Shown here piece by piece: positions 36,990-49,676 of a stretch of DNA of 55,946 nucleotides (its first letter is position 1; each line of letters starts with the position of its first letter). The notes below the pieces were generated by a model. It was not told the DNA's origin, did no database searches, and saw only the letters and a list, made by a program, of their open reading frames with translations. The DNA is from Betaproteobacteria bacterium. Its GTDB lineage: Bacteria; Pseudomonadota; Gammaproteobacteria; Burkholderiales; SG8-39. The translations under genes and the position numbers were made by a program. The DNA is taken from positions 1-55,946 of the forward strand of contig JANXUV010000229.1 of the NCBI GenBank assembly GCA_025356085.1, written 5' to 3'.

Positions 36990-37467
36990 TGCAGGTGGTG
37001 GTGCCGTGGGCGTACAACTTGCCCGTGGCGTCTTCGATGCGGCCCTCGGCGGTGGCGGTCTTGCTGCCGAAATGGATCACCTTGCCGATTGCGCGGATGG
37101 TGCCGGTCTTGGCGGTGATCGCGCGCACCATGTTCACTTTTGCTTCCAGCGTGGTGTAGCCGGTCTTCGCCGGCAGCCGCGTGTGCACACAGCAGCCCAT
37201 CGCCGAATCGAGCAGCGTCATCGCCAGGCCGCCATGCACCACGCCGATCGGGTTGTAATGCTGCTCGCCTGGCATGCATTCGAAAACCGCCAGGCCTTCG
37301 CCGACTTCGACCAGGCGGAAGCCCATCAGGTGCATGATCGGCGGCCCGGGAATGCGCCCGGCAATCATCTCCTTCATGTAGTCGATGCCGGCGAGGTTCT
37401 TGCCGGCATCGAAGGCTGCCAGCGGATCTTCCCAGGTGATGTTCAGCGAACGGGTCATTTCCTTCAT
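36976..37467 (-). CDS. PaaI-family (hotdog) thioesterase
   Basis: HYNPIGVVHGGLAMTLLDSAMGCCVHTRLP...GYTTLEAKVNMVRAIT. Confidence 0.9.
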   Translation of the reverse strand: MKEMTRSLNITWEDPLAAFDAGKNLAGIDYMKEMIAGRIPGPPIMHLMGFRLVEVGEGLAVFECMPGEQHYNPIGVVHGGLAMTLLDSAMGCCVHTRLPAKTGYTTLEAKVNMVRAITAKTGTIRAIGKVIHFGSKTATAEGRIEDATGKLYAHGTTTCIILG

Positions 37468-37484
37468 TCTCCCTTTTTAAAAGT

Positions 37485-37862
37485 TTAACCCGCGGCCTGC
37501 AGTGCGAGCGCCGCGCCCAGCGCGAGGCAAAGGGGCGAATAGAGCAGCGTATCGAGGCGCGCGAAGCGGGAGCCGCGCACGCGCTTGAAGAAGCCGACCA
37601 GCCGGAAATCGCCGATCGCGCGCAGGATCATCACTGCGGCGGCGCCGGCGACCAGCAGCGTCACATCCAGCAGCACGATTGCCGCCGTCCCCAGCAGCAC
37701 CAGGCCGACGATCGCGGTGGCCGCCTTCGAGGGCTTGAATGCGGGCGCGCCGTCGATTTGCGGGATCGCCGCGCTGTTTCCCGGCACGCCTCTCAGCGCC
37801 CAGTAGAAATGCAGCAAGCCGAGCAGCGCGAAAATCGCGGCGGTGACGGGCGCCATGATCAA
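37485..37862 (-). CDS. Small integral membrane protein (DUF3995-like)
   Basis: AIFALLGLLHFYWALRGVPGN...; four hydrophobic segments. Confidence 0.75.
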   Translation of the reverse strand: MIMAPVTAAIFALLGLLHFYWALRGVPGNSAAIPQIDGAPAFKPSKAATAIVGLVLLGTAAIVLLDVTLLVAGAAAVMILRAIGDFRLVGFFKRVRGSRFARLDTLLYSPLCLALGAALALQAAG

Positions 37863-38758
37863 TACACCGGCGCCGGCGGCGGCAGCGCGGGCGCCGCGGG
37901 GCTCGCCACCTCCGATTTGCCGGCGATGAAATCCGCCGCCGCGCGCGTGGTGATATCGCTCTCGAGGATACGGCCGTGGCCGAGGCCCACGGTGCTGAGC
38001 AGCCGCGCGCCGGGCCAGGCGCGCGCCAGCGCCGCGCCCTGCGTCCAGGGGACGACGGCGTCGCGATGGTCATGGATCACCAGCGCCGGCGTCTTCAGGC
38101 GCGGCGCGAGGCGCGGGATCTCGAACTCGAACCAGCGCAGGCCGAAGCGCTCCTCGATCGCCGCCTGCATGGCGCGGCGCAGTGCCTCGGGCATCCAGTA
38201 CCAGCGCGCGAAGCGGCGCGAGTAGCCGACCAGGTCGGAGGGCGGGCTGACCAGGACAGTGCTGGTCAGCCGCAGGCCGCGCGAAACCGCCATCGCTGCG
38301 GCGGCGCCGGCAAGCGAATGGGTGATGACGTGCCGGACGCTACCGTGGTGCGCGGCGACGGCTTCGAGCGCGCCAGCGAAATCCGGCAGCCCGGTGAGCT
38401 TGCCTTCCGACAGGCCATGCGCCGGCTGGTCATAGGCGATGACGCGGAAGCCCTCGGCAAGCAGGCGCGGCACGAAGCCGCGCATCTGCGCGGCATGGCC
38501 GCCCCAACCGTGCGCGAGCAGCACCGCCGGCGCATCCAGCGGACCCCAGCGCCAGGTGGCGAGGTTGCGGCCGCGGTATTCGACGAAGCTCGCGCGCGCG
38601 TCGAGGAAGTCGAAGAAGGTGCTCTGCGGCAGCCTGGCTTTCGGCGGCGTGAGGAACAGGCGCTCAGCGAGCGCCGCGGCGTACTCGGGCAGCAGCAGCG
38701 AGCCGGTCAGGAAGCGAACGTTCGTGCTTATTCTGTGCAGTTCGTGGCCGAGGTGCAT
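37859..38758 (-). CDS. Alpha/beta hydrolase
   Basis: VLLAHGWGGHAAQMRGFVPRLLAEGFRVIAYDQPAHGLSEGKLTG; start chosen at MHLGHELHRI. Confidence 0.88.
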   Translation of the reverse strand: MHLGHELHRISTNVRFLTGSLLLPEYAAALAERLFLTPPKARLPQSTFFDFLDARASFVEYRGRNLATWRWGPLDAPAVLLAHGWGGHAAQMRGFVPRLLAEGFRVIAYDQPAHGLSEGKLTGLPDFAGALEAVAAHHGSVRHVITHSLAGAAAAMAVSRGLRLTSTVLVSPPSDLVGYSRRFARWYWMPEALRRAMQAAIEERFGLRWFEFEIPRLAPRLKTPALVIHDHRDAVVPWTQGAALARAWPGARLLSTVGLGHGRILESDITTRAAADFIAGKSEVASPAAPALPPPAPVY

Positions 38759-39325
38759 GACGACTCCCTTCTCTAGCGCGATGCGGCGCGCAGTTTTGCG
38801 CGCGGGGAGGAAATAGCGTGGCGTTCGATCAGTGCGTCGAAGGCGGCGAGCGCGCGCGAGCGCGCTTTTGCGTAGCCGAGCAATCGCCGATGGTGGTGCA
38901 CCACCAGCGCGATGCCGAACAGTTCGAAGGAGATCTGCTCCGGGTCGGTGCCCTCGGCGAGCTGGCCCTGCTCGATCGCCTGGCGCGTGGCGCGCGTCAG
39001 CGTGTCGATCCAGGCGCGCTGGCCGGTGGCGAGCGCGTCGCGCACCACGCCGGGCTTGTCGTCGAACTCGATGGCGCCGCCGATCATCGGGCAGCCGCCG
39101 GGCAGGTCCGCCGATTCGGTCCAGCCGAGCCAATCGACGAACAGCGCCTTCAGGCGCGGCAGCCCGCGCGGCTTGGCGAGTGCGGGGTTGACGACCAGCT
39201 TGAGGAATTCCTGCTGGCCGCGGTCCATCACCGCCAGGATCAATTCTTCGCGCGAGCCGAAGTGCGCGAACAGGCCGGACTTCGACATGCCGGTGGCATC
39301 CGCCAGCGTGCCGATGGTCAGGCCT

Positions 39326-42268
<2,943 letters not shown>

Positions 42269-42381
42269 GTGCGATTTTCGGTAGGCGAAACCCGCTACTA
42301 TAGCCCCTTCGTTCCACCTCGCTCCAGCTTTTCATGGAGTCCGAACGGAGGCGGGCGGTCAACCCGCAGCAAGGCCAGGCG

Positions 42382-42397
42382 TTGTATATTCATACAG
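42382..42397. promoter_or_regulatory. LexA (SOS) box in the uvrA-ssb divergent region
   Basis: TTGTATATTCATACAG, one base from CTGT-N8-ACAG. Confidence 0.7.
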
Positions 42398-42418
42398 TAC
42401 TCGACCAAGGGGATTGTG

Positions 42419-42901
42419 ATGGCATCCGTGAACAAAGTAATCATCGTGGGCAATCTGGGGCGGGATCCGGAGACGCGCTATCTGCCGAGCGGCGAAGCGG
42501 TCACCAACATCAGCGTCGCCACTACCGAGTCCTGGAAGGACAAGACGAGCGGCGAAAAGAAGGAAGCCACTGAGTGGCACCGCATCAGCTTCTTCGGCAA
42601 GCTGGCCGAGATCGCCGGCGAATACCTGAAGAAGGGCTCGCAGGTCTACGTCGAGGGACAGTTGCGCACGCGCAAGTACCAGGACAAGGAAACCGGCAAG
42701 GACCGCTACAGCACCGAGATCCGCGCCGACCGCATGCAGATGCTCGGTTCGAGGCCCGGCGCGGGCGAGCCGCGCGGCGAACCTCGCATGGAATCCGACG
42801 GCGATCCGGCGCCGAAAAGCAGCGCGCCGGCAAAACCGGGCGGCGCAGCGAAGAAGCCGGCCGGCAAGTTTGACGACATGGAAGACGACATCCCGTTCTG
42901 A
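42419..42901 (+). CDS. ssb: Single-stranded DNA-binding protein
   Basis: [39 protein letters not shown]...DDMEDDIPF acidic tail. Confidence 0.97.
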   Translation: MASVNKVIIVGNLGRDPETRYLPSGEAVTNISVATTESWKDKTSGEKKEATEWHRISFFGKLAEIAGEYLKKGSQVYVEGQLRTRKYQDKETGKDRYSTEIRADRMQMLGSRPGAGEPRGEPRMESDGDPAPKSSAPAKPGGAAKKPAGKFDDMEDDIPF

Positions 42902-42954
42902 GAGCTGGCTGTGGCGGTATAATCCACGCCAATTCAGGAACTTGAAGCACAACG

Positions 42955-43326
42955 ATGCCGATTTACGATTACAAGTGTTCGGCCTGCGGCCATCAGGAGG
43001 ACCACCTCCAGAAGCTGAGCGAGGCACCGTTGAGCAAGTGCCCGGCCTGCGGCAAGAAAAAATACGCCAAGCAACTGACGGCGGCCGGCTTCCAGCTGAA
43101 GGGTTCGGGCTGGTACGCGTCGGACTTCAAGGGCGGCAAGAAATCGACCGAAGAGAAGCCAGACGCAAAGCCCGAGGCCAAGACGGACGCGAAGGCGGAA
43201 ACCAAGACCGAAGCGAAATCCGAAGCGAAATCCGAAACGAAAACCGAAACGAAAACCGAAACGAAAACCGAAACCAAGACTGAAGCCAAGCCGCCTAAAA
43301 AGACGCCGGCCAGCACCACGAATTGA
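42955..43326 (+). CDS. FmdB-family zinc ribbon protein with Lys/Glu/Thr repeat tail
   Basis: MPIYDYKCSACGHQEDHLQKLSEAPLSKCPACGKKKYAKQLTAAGFQLKGSGWYASDF. Confidence 0.93.
   Translation: MPIYDYKCSACGHQEDHLQKLSEAPLSKCPACGKKKYAKQLTAAGFQLKGSGWYASDFKGGKKSTEEKPDAKPEAKTDAKAETKTEAKSEAKSETKTETKTETKTETKTEAKPPKKTPASTTN
43177..43290 (+). repeat. 12-bp tandem (4-codon E-x-K-x) repeats in the fmdB 3' region
   Basis: Repeated gaaacgaaaacc / gaagcgaaatcc units giving KTETKTETKTETK. Confidence 0.85.
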
Positions 43327-43347
43327 CCATTAAAGGGCCACGCAATC

Positions 43348-43373
43348 GGCCCGGCGACCTGCCGGGCCTTTTT
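43348..43373 (+). terminator. Rho-independent terminator after fmdB
   Basis: ggcccggc-gacct-gccgggcc-ttttt, perfect 8-bp GC stem plus T tract. Confidence 0.88.
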
Positions 43374-43384
43374 GTTTCCACCAC

Positions 43385-43990
43385 ATGAAGAAATATCTCA
43401 TCACCGGACTCCTGATCTGGATTCCGCTCGTCATCACGTTGTGGGTGCTGAAGCTGATCGTGGATGCGCTCGACCAGACGCTGCTGCTGCTGCCGCGCGA
43501 GTTTCAGACCGAGAACTGGCTCGGGCTGCACGTGCCCGGCATGGGCGTGGTGATGACGCTGGTGATCGTGTTCGCCACCGGCCTGCTGACCACCAACCTG
43601 ATCGGCGCGCGCCTGGTGCACTTCTGGCACGACATCCTGTACCGGATTCCGGTGGTGCGCTCGATCTATTCGAGCGTGAAGCAGATTTCGGACACCCTGT
43701 TCTCCTCCAGCGGCCAGGCGTTCAGGAAGGCGCTGCTGGTGCGCTGGCCGCACCAGGACATGTGGACCATCGCCTTTCTCACCGGCCGGCCCGGCGGCGA
43801 CATCGTCAATCACCTGAAGGGCGACTACGTCGGCGTCTATGTGCCGACCACGCCCAACCCGACCGGCGGCTACTTCGTCATCGTCGCGCGCAAGGACGTG
43901 ATCGAGCTCGACATAAGCGTGGACGAGGCGCTGAAGTACATCATCTCGATGGGCGTGGTGCCGCCGAACGGCAAGGTGGGCGGCAGATGA
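43385..43990 (+). CDS. DUF502 family membrane protein
   Basis: [37 protein letters not shown]...[27 protein letters not shown]. Confidence 0.9.
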   Translation: MKKYLITGLLIWIPLVITLWVLKLIVDALDQTLLLLPREFQTENWLGLHVPGMGVVMTLVIVFATGLLTTNLIGARLVHFWHDILYRIPVVRSIYSSVKQISDTLFSSSGQAFRKALLVRWPHQDMWTIAFLTGRPGGDIVNHLKGDYVGVYVPTTPNPTGGYFVIVARKDVIELDISVDEALKYIISMGVVPPNGKVGGR

Positions 43991-45762
43991 GCATGCGCAC
44001 CCACTACTGCGGTGAACTGAATGCGGCGCTGATCGGCAAGACGGTGACCATCGCCGGCTGGGCGCATCGCCGCCGCGACCATGGCGGCGTGATCTTCATC
44101 GACCTGCGGGATCGCGAGGGACTGGCGCAGGTGGTCTGCGATCCGGACCGCGCCGAGGCCTTCAGGCGGGCCGAGGGAGTGCGCGGGGAATTCGTCCTCC
44201 GCATTGTCGGCATGGTGCGGGCACGGCCCGCCGGGACCGTCAATCCGAACCTGCGCTCGGGCGAGGTCGAAGTGCTGGCGCACGAAGTAGAGATTCTCAA
44301 CCCTTCGCTGACGCCTCCGTTCCAGATCGACGACGAAAATATCTCGGAAACGGTGCGCCTGGAGCATCGCATCCTCGACCTGCGCCGCGACGTGATGCAG
44401 AAGAACCTGCGCCTGCGCCACCGCACCGCAATGGCGGCGCGCAGTTTCCTCGACGGCCATGGATTCATCGACATCGAGACGCCGGTGCTCTACAAGTCGA
44501 CGCCGGAAGGCGCGCGCGAGTTCCTCGTTCCCTCGCGCATCAACGACGGCCAGTTCTACGCGTTGCCGCAGAGCCCGCAGCTGTTCAAGCAGATGTTGAT
44601 GATCGCCGGCTTCGACCGCTACTACCAGATCGTCAAGTGCTTCCGCGACGAGGACCTGCGCGCCGACAGGCAGCCGGAGTTCACGCAGATCGACATCGAG
44701 ACCTCGTTCCTCGGCGAGCAGGCGATCCGCGACCTGATGGAAGCGCTCGCGCGCCATCTGTTCAAGGAAGTGCTCGGTGTCGAACTGGCGAACCCGTTCC
44801 CGGTGATGACCTACGAGGATGCCATTCGCGACTACGGCGTCGACAAGCCGGACCTGCGCATCCCGCTCAAGCTCGCGGAGCTGACCGACGTTATGAAGGA
44901 TGTCGATTTCAAGGTCTTCTCGGGGCCAGCCAACACCGCTGGCGGGCGTGTCGTGGCGCTGTGCGTGCCGGGCGGCGCGACGATATCGCGCAAGGAGATC
45001 GACGACTACACGGAATACCTGCGCGCCCTCGGCGCGAAGGGGCTCGCGTGGATCAAGGTAAATGAAACTGCCAAAGGGGCAGAGGGCCTGCAATCGCCGA
45101 TCGTGAAGAACATTCATCCGAAGGCGTTGACGGCAATTCTCGAAAGAACCGGCGCAAAAGACGGCGATCTCATCTTCTTCGGCGCGGACAGGGCCGAGGC
45201 ATGCAACGCCCACCTGGGCGCACTGCGCCAGAAGGTCGGCCACGACCGCGGCCTTGCCGAGAAGAGCTGGCGGCCGCTGTGGGTGGTGGATTTCCCGATG
45301 TTCGAGTACGACGAGGAATCGAAGGAGTGGAAGGCGCGCCACCACCCGTTCACCAGCCCGAAGGACGGCCACGAGGCGTTCATCGAAACGGACCAGGCGA
45401 AGGCCTACGCCAAGGCCTACGACATGGTGCTGAACGGCTGGGAAGTCGCCGGCGGCTCGGTGCGGATTCACCGCCAGGAAGTGCAGCAGCAGGTATTCCG
45501 GGCGCTGAAAATTTCGCCCGAAGACCAGCAGGCGAAATTCGGCTTCCTGCTGCAGGCACTCCAGTACGGAGCTCCTCCGCACGGCGGTATTGCTTTTGGC
45601 TTTGATCGGCTGGTGACGTTGATGGCCGGCGCGGAAGCGATCCGAGATGTGATCGCCTTCCCCAAGACCCAGCGCGGCCAGGACCTCGTCACCGGCGCGC
45701 CCTCGGCCGTCACCGAGCGCCAGCTGCGCGAACTTCACATCCGGCTGCGAAAGCAGGAATAG
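43987..45762 (+). CDS. aspS: Aspartate-tRNA ligase
   Basis: [43 protein letters not shown]...[20 protein letters not shown]. Confidence 0.97.
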   Translation: MSMRTHYCGELNAALIGKTVTIAGWAHRRRDHGGVIFIDLRDREGLAQVVCDPDRAEAFRRAEGVRGEFVLRIVGMVRARPAGTVNPNLRSGEVEVLAHEVEILNPSLTPPFQIDDENISETVRLEHRILDLRRDVMQKNLRLRHRTAMAARSFLDGHGFIDIETPVLYKSTPEGAREFLVPSRINDGQFYALPQSPQLFKQMLMIAGFDRYYQIVKCFRDEDLRADRQPEFTQIDIETSFLGEQAIRDLMEALARHLFKEVLGVELANPFPVMTYEDAIRDYGVDKPDLRIPLKLAELTDVMKDVDFKVFSGPANTAGGRVVALCVPGGATISRKEIDDYTEYLRALGAKGLAWIKVNETAKGAEGLQSPIVKNIHPKALTAILERTGAKDGDLIFFGADRAEACNAHLGALRQKVGHDRGLAEKSWRPLWVVDFPMFEYDEESKEWKARHHPFTSPKDGHEAFIETDQAKAYAKAYDMVLNGWEVAGGSVRIHRQEVQQQVFRALKISPEDQQAKFGFLLQALQYGAPPHGGIAFGFDRLVTLMAGAEAIRDVIAFPKTQRGQDLVTGAPSAVTERQLRELHIRLRKQE

Positions 45763-45775
45763 AGGCGCCACGCCG

Positions 45776-46105
45776 GTGAGGCTGTTTGCCGGGCTGCTGG
45801 CACTGGTTTTTTCGTTCAGCGCTTTTTGTTTTCCTGAATTGGAAAAAAACCAGCTTCCCAGGGAAGCGATCGAAACCCTCGCCTTGATCAAAAAGGGCGG
45901 TCCCTATCCGAACGAGCGTGACGGTGTCGTGTTCAGCAATCGGGAGAAGCTGCTGCCCGCTCGCGAACGCGGCTGGTACCGCGAGTACACCGTCCGCACC
46001 GGAGGCGAAAGAACGCGCGGCGCGCGGCGCATCGTCGCCGGGCGCGATGGTACGCTGTACTACAGCGACGACCATTACCGGAGCTTCAAGCGCATTCTGG
46101 AGTGA
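45776..46105 (+). CDS. Secreted guanyl-specific ribonuclease (barnase-like)
   Basis: Signal peptide; LPREAIETLALIKKGGPYPNERDGVVFSNREKLLP...WYREYTVRT...RRIVAGRDGTLYYSDDHYRSFKRI with conserved E, R and H. Confidence 0.9.
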   Translation: MRLFAGLLALVFSFSAFCFPELEKNQLPREAIETLALIKKGGPYPNERDGVVFSNREKLLPARERGWYREYTVRTGGERTRGARRIVAGRDGTLYYSDDHYRSFKRILE

Positions 46106-46109
46106 GACG

Positions 46110-46535
46110 ATGAGCAAGCTACTGCAGCGGCTGAGCGATGCGTCCAAATCCGGCGTCTACCGGACCTCGCGCACGGACGAGATCGTGCAGGCCACGCTGG
46201 GCAGCGCGCTTCAGGTGATTCCGATCGGGCTCAAGGGTGCGGACGGCAAGGATGCGCTGATGGCCCGCATGGCGCAGACGCTTGCGTTTCCGCCCTGGTT
46301 CGGCGGCAACTGGGATGCGCTGGAGGATTGCCTCTCCGATCTTTCCTGGTCGGACGCCGCCGGCCGCGTGCTGCTGTTCGAAGGTGCGGCGGAACTGCCG
46401 GTCGATGAGCGCGGCATCCTGATCGATATCCTCGCCTCTGCGGCGGCAACATGGGCGGAGCGCAAGCGCCCCTTCTTCGCCGTGTTTCTGGGCGGTCCGC
46501 CGACGCTGCCCGAGCTCTACAAATCGAACCGGTAA
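46110..46535 (+). CDS. Barstar-family RNase inhibitor
   Basis: FPPWFGGNWDALEDCLSDLSW motif; immediately downstream of the RNase. Confidence 0.9.
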   Translation: MSKLLQRLSDASKSGVYRTSRTDEIVQATLGSALQVIPIGLKGADGKDALMARMAQTLAFPPWFGGNWDALEDCLSDLSWSDAAGRVLLFEGAAELPVDERGILIDILASAAATWAERKRPFFAVFLGGPPTLPELYKSNR

Positions 46536-46545
46536 AGGTCAACCG

Positions 46546-47001
46546 GTGATGCCGAAACTTCCGGTCTCGGTGCTGGTCGTCGTGCATACGGCGCGCGACG
46601 AGGTGCTGCTGCTCGAACGCGCGTCGCGCCCCGGGTTCTGGCAATCGGTGACCGGGTCGCTGGACCGCCCGGATGAGCCGCCGGCCGAGGCCGCGCGGCG
46701 CGAACTGCGCGAGGAGACCGGCATCGACGCGCAGGCGGCACCACTGGGGGCGCAGCTGCGGCGCTGGAATCTCGCGTACACCTTCGAGATCTACGCGCAA
46801 TGGCGCCACCGCTTCGCGCCAGGGACTACGCACAATACCGAGCATGTCTTCAGCCTGGAATTGGCGCAGCGGGTGCCGGTGGTGCTGGCTCCGCACGAGC
46901 ACGTCGCCAGCCTCTGGCTGCCGTTGCGGGAAGCCGCCGCCAAGTGCTTCTCATGGTCGAATCGCGATGCGATCGGCATGCTGAGGCAGGGCGCGCAATG
47001 A
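46546..47001 (+). CDS. nudB: Dihydroneopterin triphosphate diphosphatase (Nudix)
   Basis: SVTGSLDRPDEPPAEAARRELREETGI Nudix box; aspS neighbourhood. Confidence 0.9.
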   Translation: MMPKLPVSVLVVVHTARDEVLLLERASRPGFWQSVTGSLDRPDEPPAEAARRELREETGIDAQAAPLGAQLRRWNLAYTFEIYAQWRHRFAPGTTHNTEHVFSLELAQRVPVVLAPHEHVASLWLPLREAAAKCFSWSNRDAIGMLRQGAQ

Positions 47002-47747
47002 GCACGAAACTGCGCGTCGTCACTCTCAATATTCACAAGGGGCTGTCGCAGTTCAACCGACGCATGGTGATCCACGAGCTGCGCGAGGGCCTGCGGCTGC
47101 TCAAGCCCGACGTGGTGTTCCTGCAGGAGGTGGCGGGCGACAACCGGCGCGACGCGAAACGCTTCGCCGCCTGGCCCGGCAAGGGCCAGCACGAGTTCCT
47201 GGCCGGCGACGAACTGCAACATGTCTATGGCCGCAATCGCGTACACCAGTACGGCCACTACGGCAACGCCATGCTGTCGCGCTTCCCAATCGTCTCGCAC
47301 GAGAACATGGATGTGTCGGATCATCGCTTCGAGCGCAGGGGGCTGCTGCACACGGTGCTCAAGGTGCCCGGCTGGCGGCGCAACCTGCATTGCGTCTGCG
47401 TGCATCTCTCCCTGCACGAGCGCGGCCGCAAGCGCCAGCTGGATGCGCTCGGGGAGCGGCTGCAGGAACTGGTGGCGCGCAACGCGCCGCTGATCATCGC
47501 CGGCGATTTCAACGACTGGCGCCAGCGCGCGAGCCCGATTCTCGAAAAAAGCCTCGGCATGACCGAAGCGTCGCTCGCGGCGTTCGGCCGCCACCAGAAG
47601 ACCTATCCGAGCCTGCTGCCGATGTTCAAGCTCGACCGCATTTACGTGCGCGGCTTCGAGGTGGTGAAGTCCCAGGTGCATCGCGGCCCGCCCTGGTCGC
47701 TGCTCTCGGACCACCTCGCGGTGAGCGCGGAGCTGGAGCGTGCCTGA
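46998..47747 (+). CDS. Endonuclease/exonuclease/phosphatase family protein
   Basis: LRVVTLNIHKGLSQFNRR...PDVVFLQEV...IIAGDFNDWR...LSDHLAV. Confidence 0.93.
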   Translation: MSTKLRVVTLNIHKGLSQFNRRMVIHELREGLRLLKPDVVFLQEVAGDNRRDAKRFAAWPGKGQHEFLAGDELQHVYGRNRVHQYGHYGNAMLSRFPIVSHENMDVSDHRFERRGLLHTVLKVPGWRRNLHCVCVHLSLHERGRKRQLDALGERLQELVARNAPLIIAGDFNDWRQRASPILEKSLGMTEASLAAFGRHQKTYPSLLPMFKLDRIYVRGFEVVKSQVHRGPPWSLLSDHLAVSAELERA

Positions 47748-48939
47748 CTACGCCGGCGGCAACCGCCTCGCGCTGCTGAAAAACGGCGAGCAGTACTTCC
47801 CGGCGCTGATCGCCGCGATCGATGCGGCGGCGGCGGAAGTGTTCCTCGAGACCTACATCTTCGCCGACGACCGGACCGGAGGCCTGGTCGTGGCAGCGCT
47901 GGCGCGCGCGGCGGAACGCGGCGTCGCCACGCACCTGCTGATCGACGGCTTCGGGGCGCACGATTTCCCGCCGCGCTTTCGCGAGATGCTGTCGAAGGCG
48001 AAGGCGGAAATCCTGGTGTTCCGGCCGTCGGTGAGCCCCTGGCCGTTCTGGAAGCAGCGCAGCCGCCTGCGGCGAATGCACCGCAAGTTGGCGAGCATCG
48101 ACGGCGCGCTGGCGTTCGTCGGCGGCATCAATATCATCGACGACTACGACACGTCGGCCCAGGTACCGCCGCGCTACGACTACGCCGTGCGCATCGAAGG
48201 CCCGCTCGCGGCGCGCGTGCGCGCGGAGGCATCGAAGCTCTGGACGCGCGTTGCCTGGGCGACGTCCGGCAATCGCTGGCGCCGCTGGCCCGGGTTTGCG
48301 ATGCTATTGGGCCGCGCGGCGCTCCACGCGCCGCCGCAGGCAAGTCCGGCGGTCGGCGGCCAGCTCGCTCGGCTGGTGGTGCGCGACAGCGTGCGGCACC
48401 GGCGCGACATCGAGGATGCCTACCTGGAACAGATCGACGCAGCGCGCTCGGAAGTGATCATCGCCAATGCCTACTTCTTCCCGACGCGCCGCTTCCGCCG
48501 CGCGCTTCATCAAGCGGCGCATCGCGGCGTCGAAGTAGCGCTGCTGCTGCAGGGAAAGTCGAACCACCCGCTGCTGTTTTACGCGTCCCGGGCGCTGTAC
48601 CGCTCCCTGCTCCGAGCGGGCGTGCGCATCCACGAGTACTACCCTAGCGAGCTGCATGCGAAGGTGGCGGTCTTCGACAGCCGCGTGGCCACGGTCGGCT
48701 CGTCGAACATCGACCCGTTTAGCCTGGGCCTGGCGCGCGAGGCAAACGTGTTCGTGGACGACGGGCCGTTCGCCACCGAGCTGCGCGCCAGCCTGCGCGA
48801 GGCGATCGAGAAGAAGGCGCGCGCGGTGCCCGCCGACTACTGGCAGCGCCTGGACTTCGCGCTGAAGCTGCGCATCTGGCTCGCCTATCGCGTCGCACGC
48901 GTGATCATGTCGGTCTACGGCGTCGACTGGTTGCGATAG
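47740..48939 (+). CDS. clsB: Cardiolipin synthase B (two HKD/PLD motifs)
   Basis: RMHRKLASIDGALAFVGGINI and ELHAKVAVFDSRVATVGSSNIDPFS. Confidence 0.93.
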   Translation: MPDYAGGNRLALLKNGEQYFPALIAAIDAAAAEVFLETYIFADDRTGGLVVAALARAAERGVATHLLIDGFGAHDFPPRFREMLSKAKAEILVFRPSVSPWPFWKQRSRLRRMHRKLASIDGALAFVGGINIIDDYDTSAQVPPRYDYAVRIEGPLAARVRAEASKLWTRVAWATSGNRWRRWPGFAMLLGRAALHAPPQASPAVGGQLARLVVRDSVRHRRDIEDAYLEQIDAARSEVIIANAYFFPTRRFRRALHQAAHRGVEVALLLQGKSNHPLLFYASRALYRSLLRAGVRIHEYYPSELHAKVAVFDSRVATVGSSNIDPFSLGLAREANVFVDDGPFATELRASLREAIEKKARAVPADYWQRLDFALKLRIWLAYRVARVIMSVYGVDWLR

Positions 48940-48955
48940 CCGGTAGACTGCCGGC

Positions 48956-49657
48956 GTGACATCGTTTCGCCGCCACGCCGAATGGCACCGCACCGACCGG
49001 ATCGGGTGGCTGCGCGCCGCGGTGCTCGGCGCCAATGACGGCATCGTCTCCACCGCGAGCCTGGTGGTCGGCGTGGCGGCCGCCCATGCAAACCATGAGG
49101 CCATTCTGGTGGCCGCGGTCGCCGGGCTTGTGGCCGGTGCGATGTCGATGGCGGCCGGCGAATATGTATCCGTCCATTCTCAGGCCGACACCGAGAGCGC
49201 CGATCTGTCGCGCGAGCGCGCCGAGTTGGTGTCGGATCCGGCGGCGGAATTGCGCGAGCTGACGGCGATCTATGTTGCCCGTGGATTGGAGCAGACTCTC
49301 GCGCGGCAGGTCGCGGAGCGCCTGACGGCGCACGACGCCCTTGGCGCGCATGCGCGCGACGAACTCGGAATTTCCGCGACGCTCAGTGCCCGGCCGGTTC
49401 AGGCGGCGCTGGCTTCGGCGGTCAGCTTTGCGATCGGCGCGCTGTTGCCGCTGGCGGTGACGGCCCTGGCGCCGGCGCAGGGACTGATCGCATGGGTCTG
49501 CGGCACTTCCCTTGTCTTCCTCGCGCTGCTGGGTGCGATCGCGGCGCGCGCCGGGGGCGCCGGCGTCGCCATGGGCGCATGGCGGGTCACCTTCTGGGGT
49601 GCGCTCGCGATGGCGATCACCGCAGGCGTGGGGGCTGCCTTCGGGGCCGTGACTTGA
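48956..49657 (+). CDS. VIT1/CCC1 family metal transporter
   Basis: GWLRAAVLGANDGIVSTASLVVGVAAA...MSMAAGEYVSVHSQADTE. Confidence 0.94.
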   Translation: MTSFRRHAEWHRTDRIGWLRAAVLGANDGIVSTASLVVGVAAAHANHEAILVAAVAGLVAGAMSMAAGEYVSVHSQADTESADLSRERAELVSDPAAELRELTAIYVARGLEQTLARQVAERLTAHDALGAHARDELGISATLSARPVQAALASAVSFAIGALLPLAVTALAPAQGLIAWVCGTSLVFLALLGAIAARAGGAGVAMGAWRVTFWGALAMAITAGVGAAFGAVT

Positions 49658-49676
49658 CGGCAGGGCAGTCGGCGAC

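Noticed and set aside
42895-42923. Possible fmdB promoter with TATAAT at 42918
   Set aside because: Good -10, but the -35 (gttctg) is poor and overlaps the ssb stop; not firm enough to list.
43177-43290. Possible CRISPR-like repeat array
   Set aside because: Contiguous in-frame 12-bp coding repeats without spacers; part of fmdB.
43870-45891. 673-aa antisense ORF opposite aspS
   Set aside because: Same codon-bias artefact; no recognisable domain.
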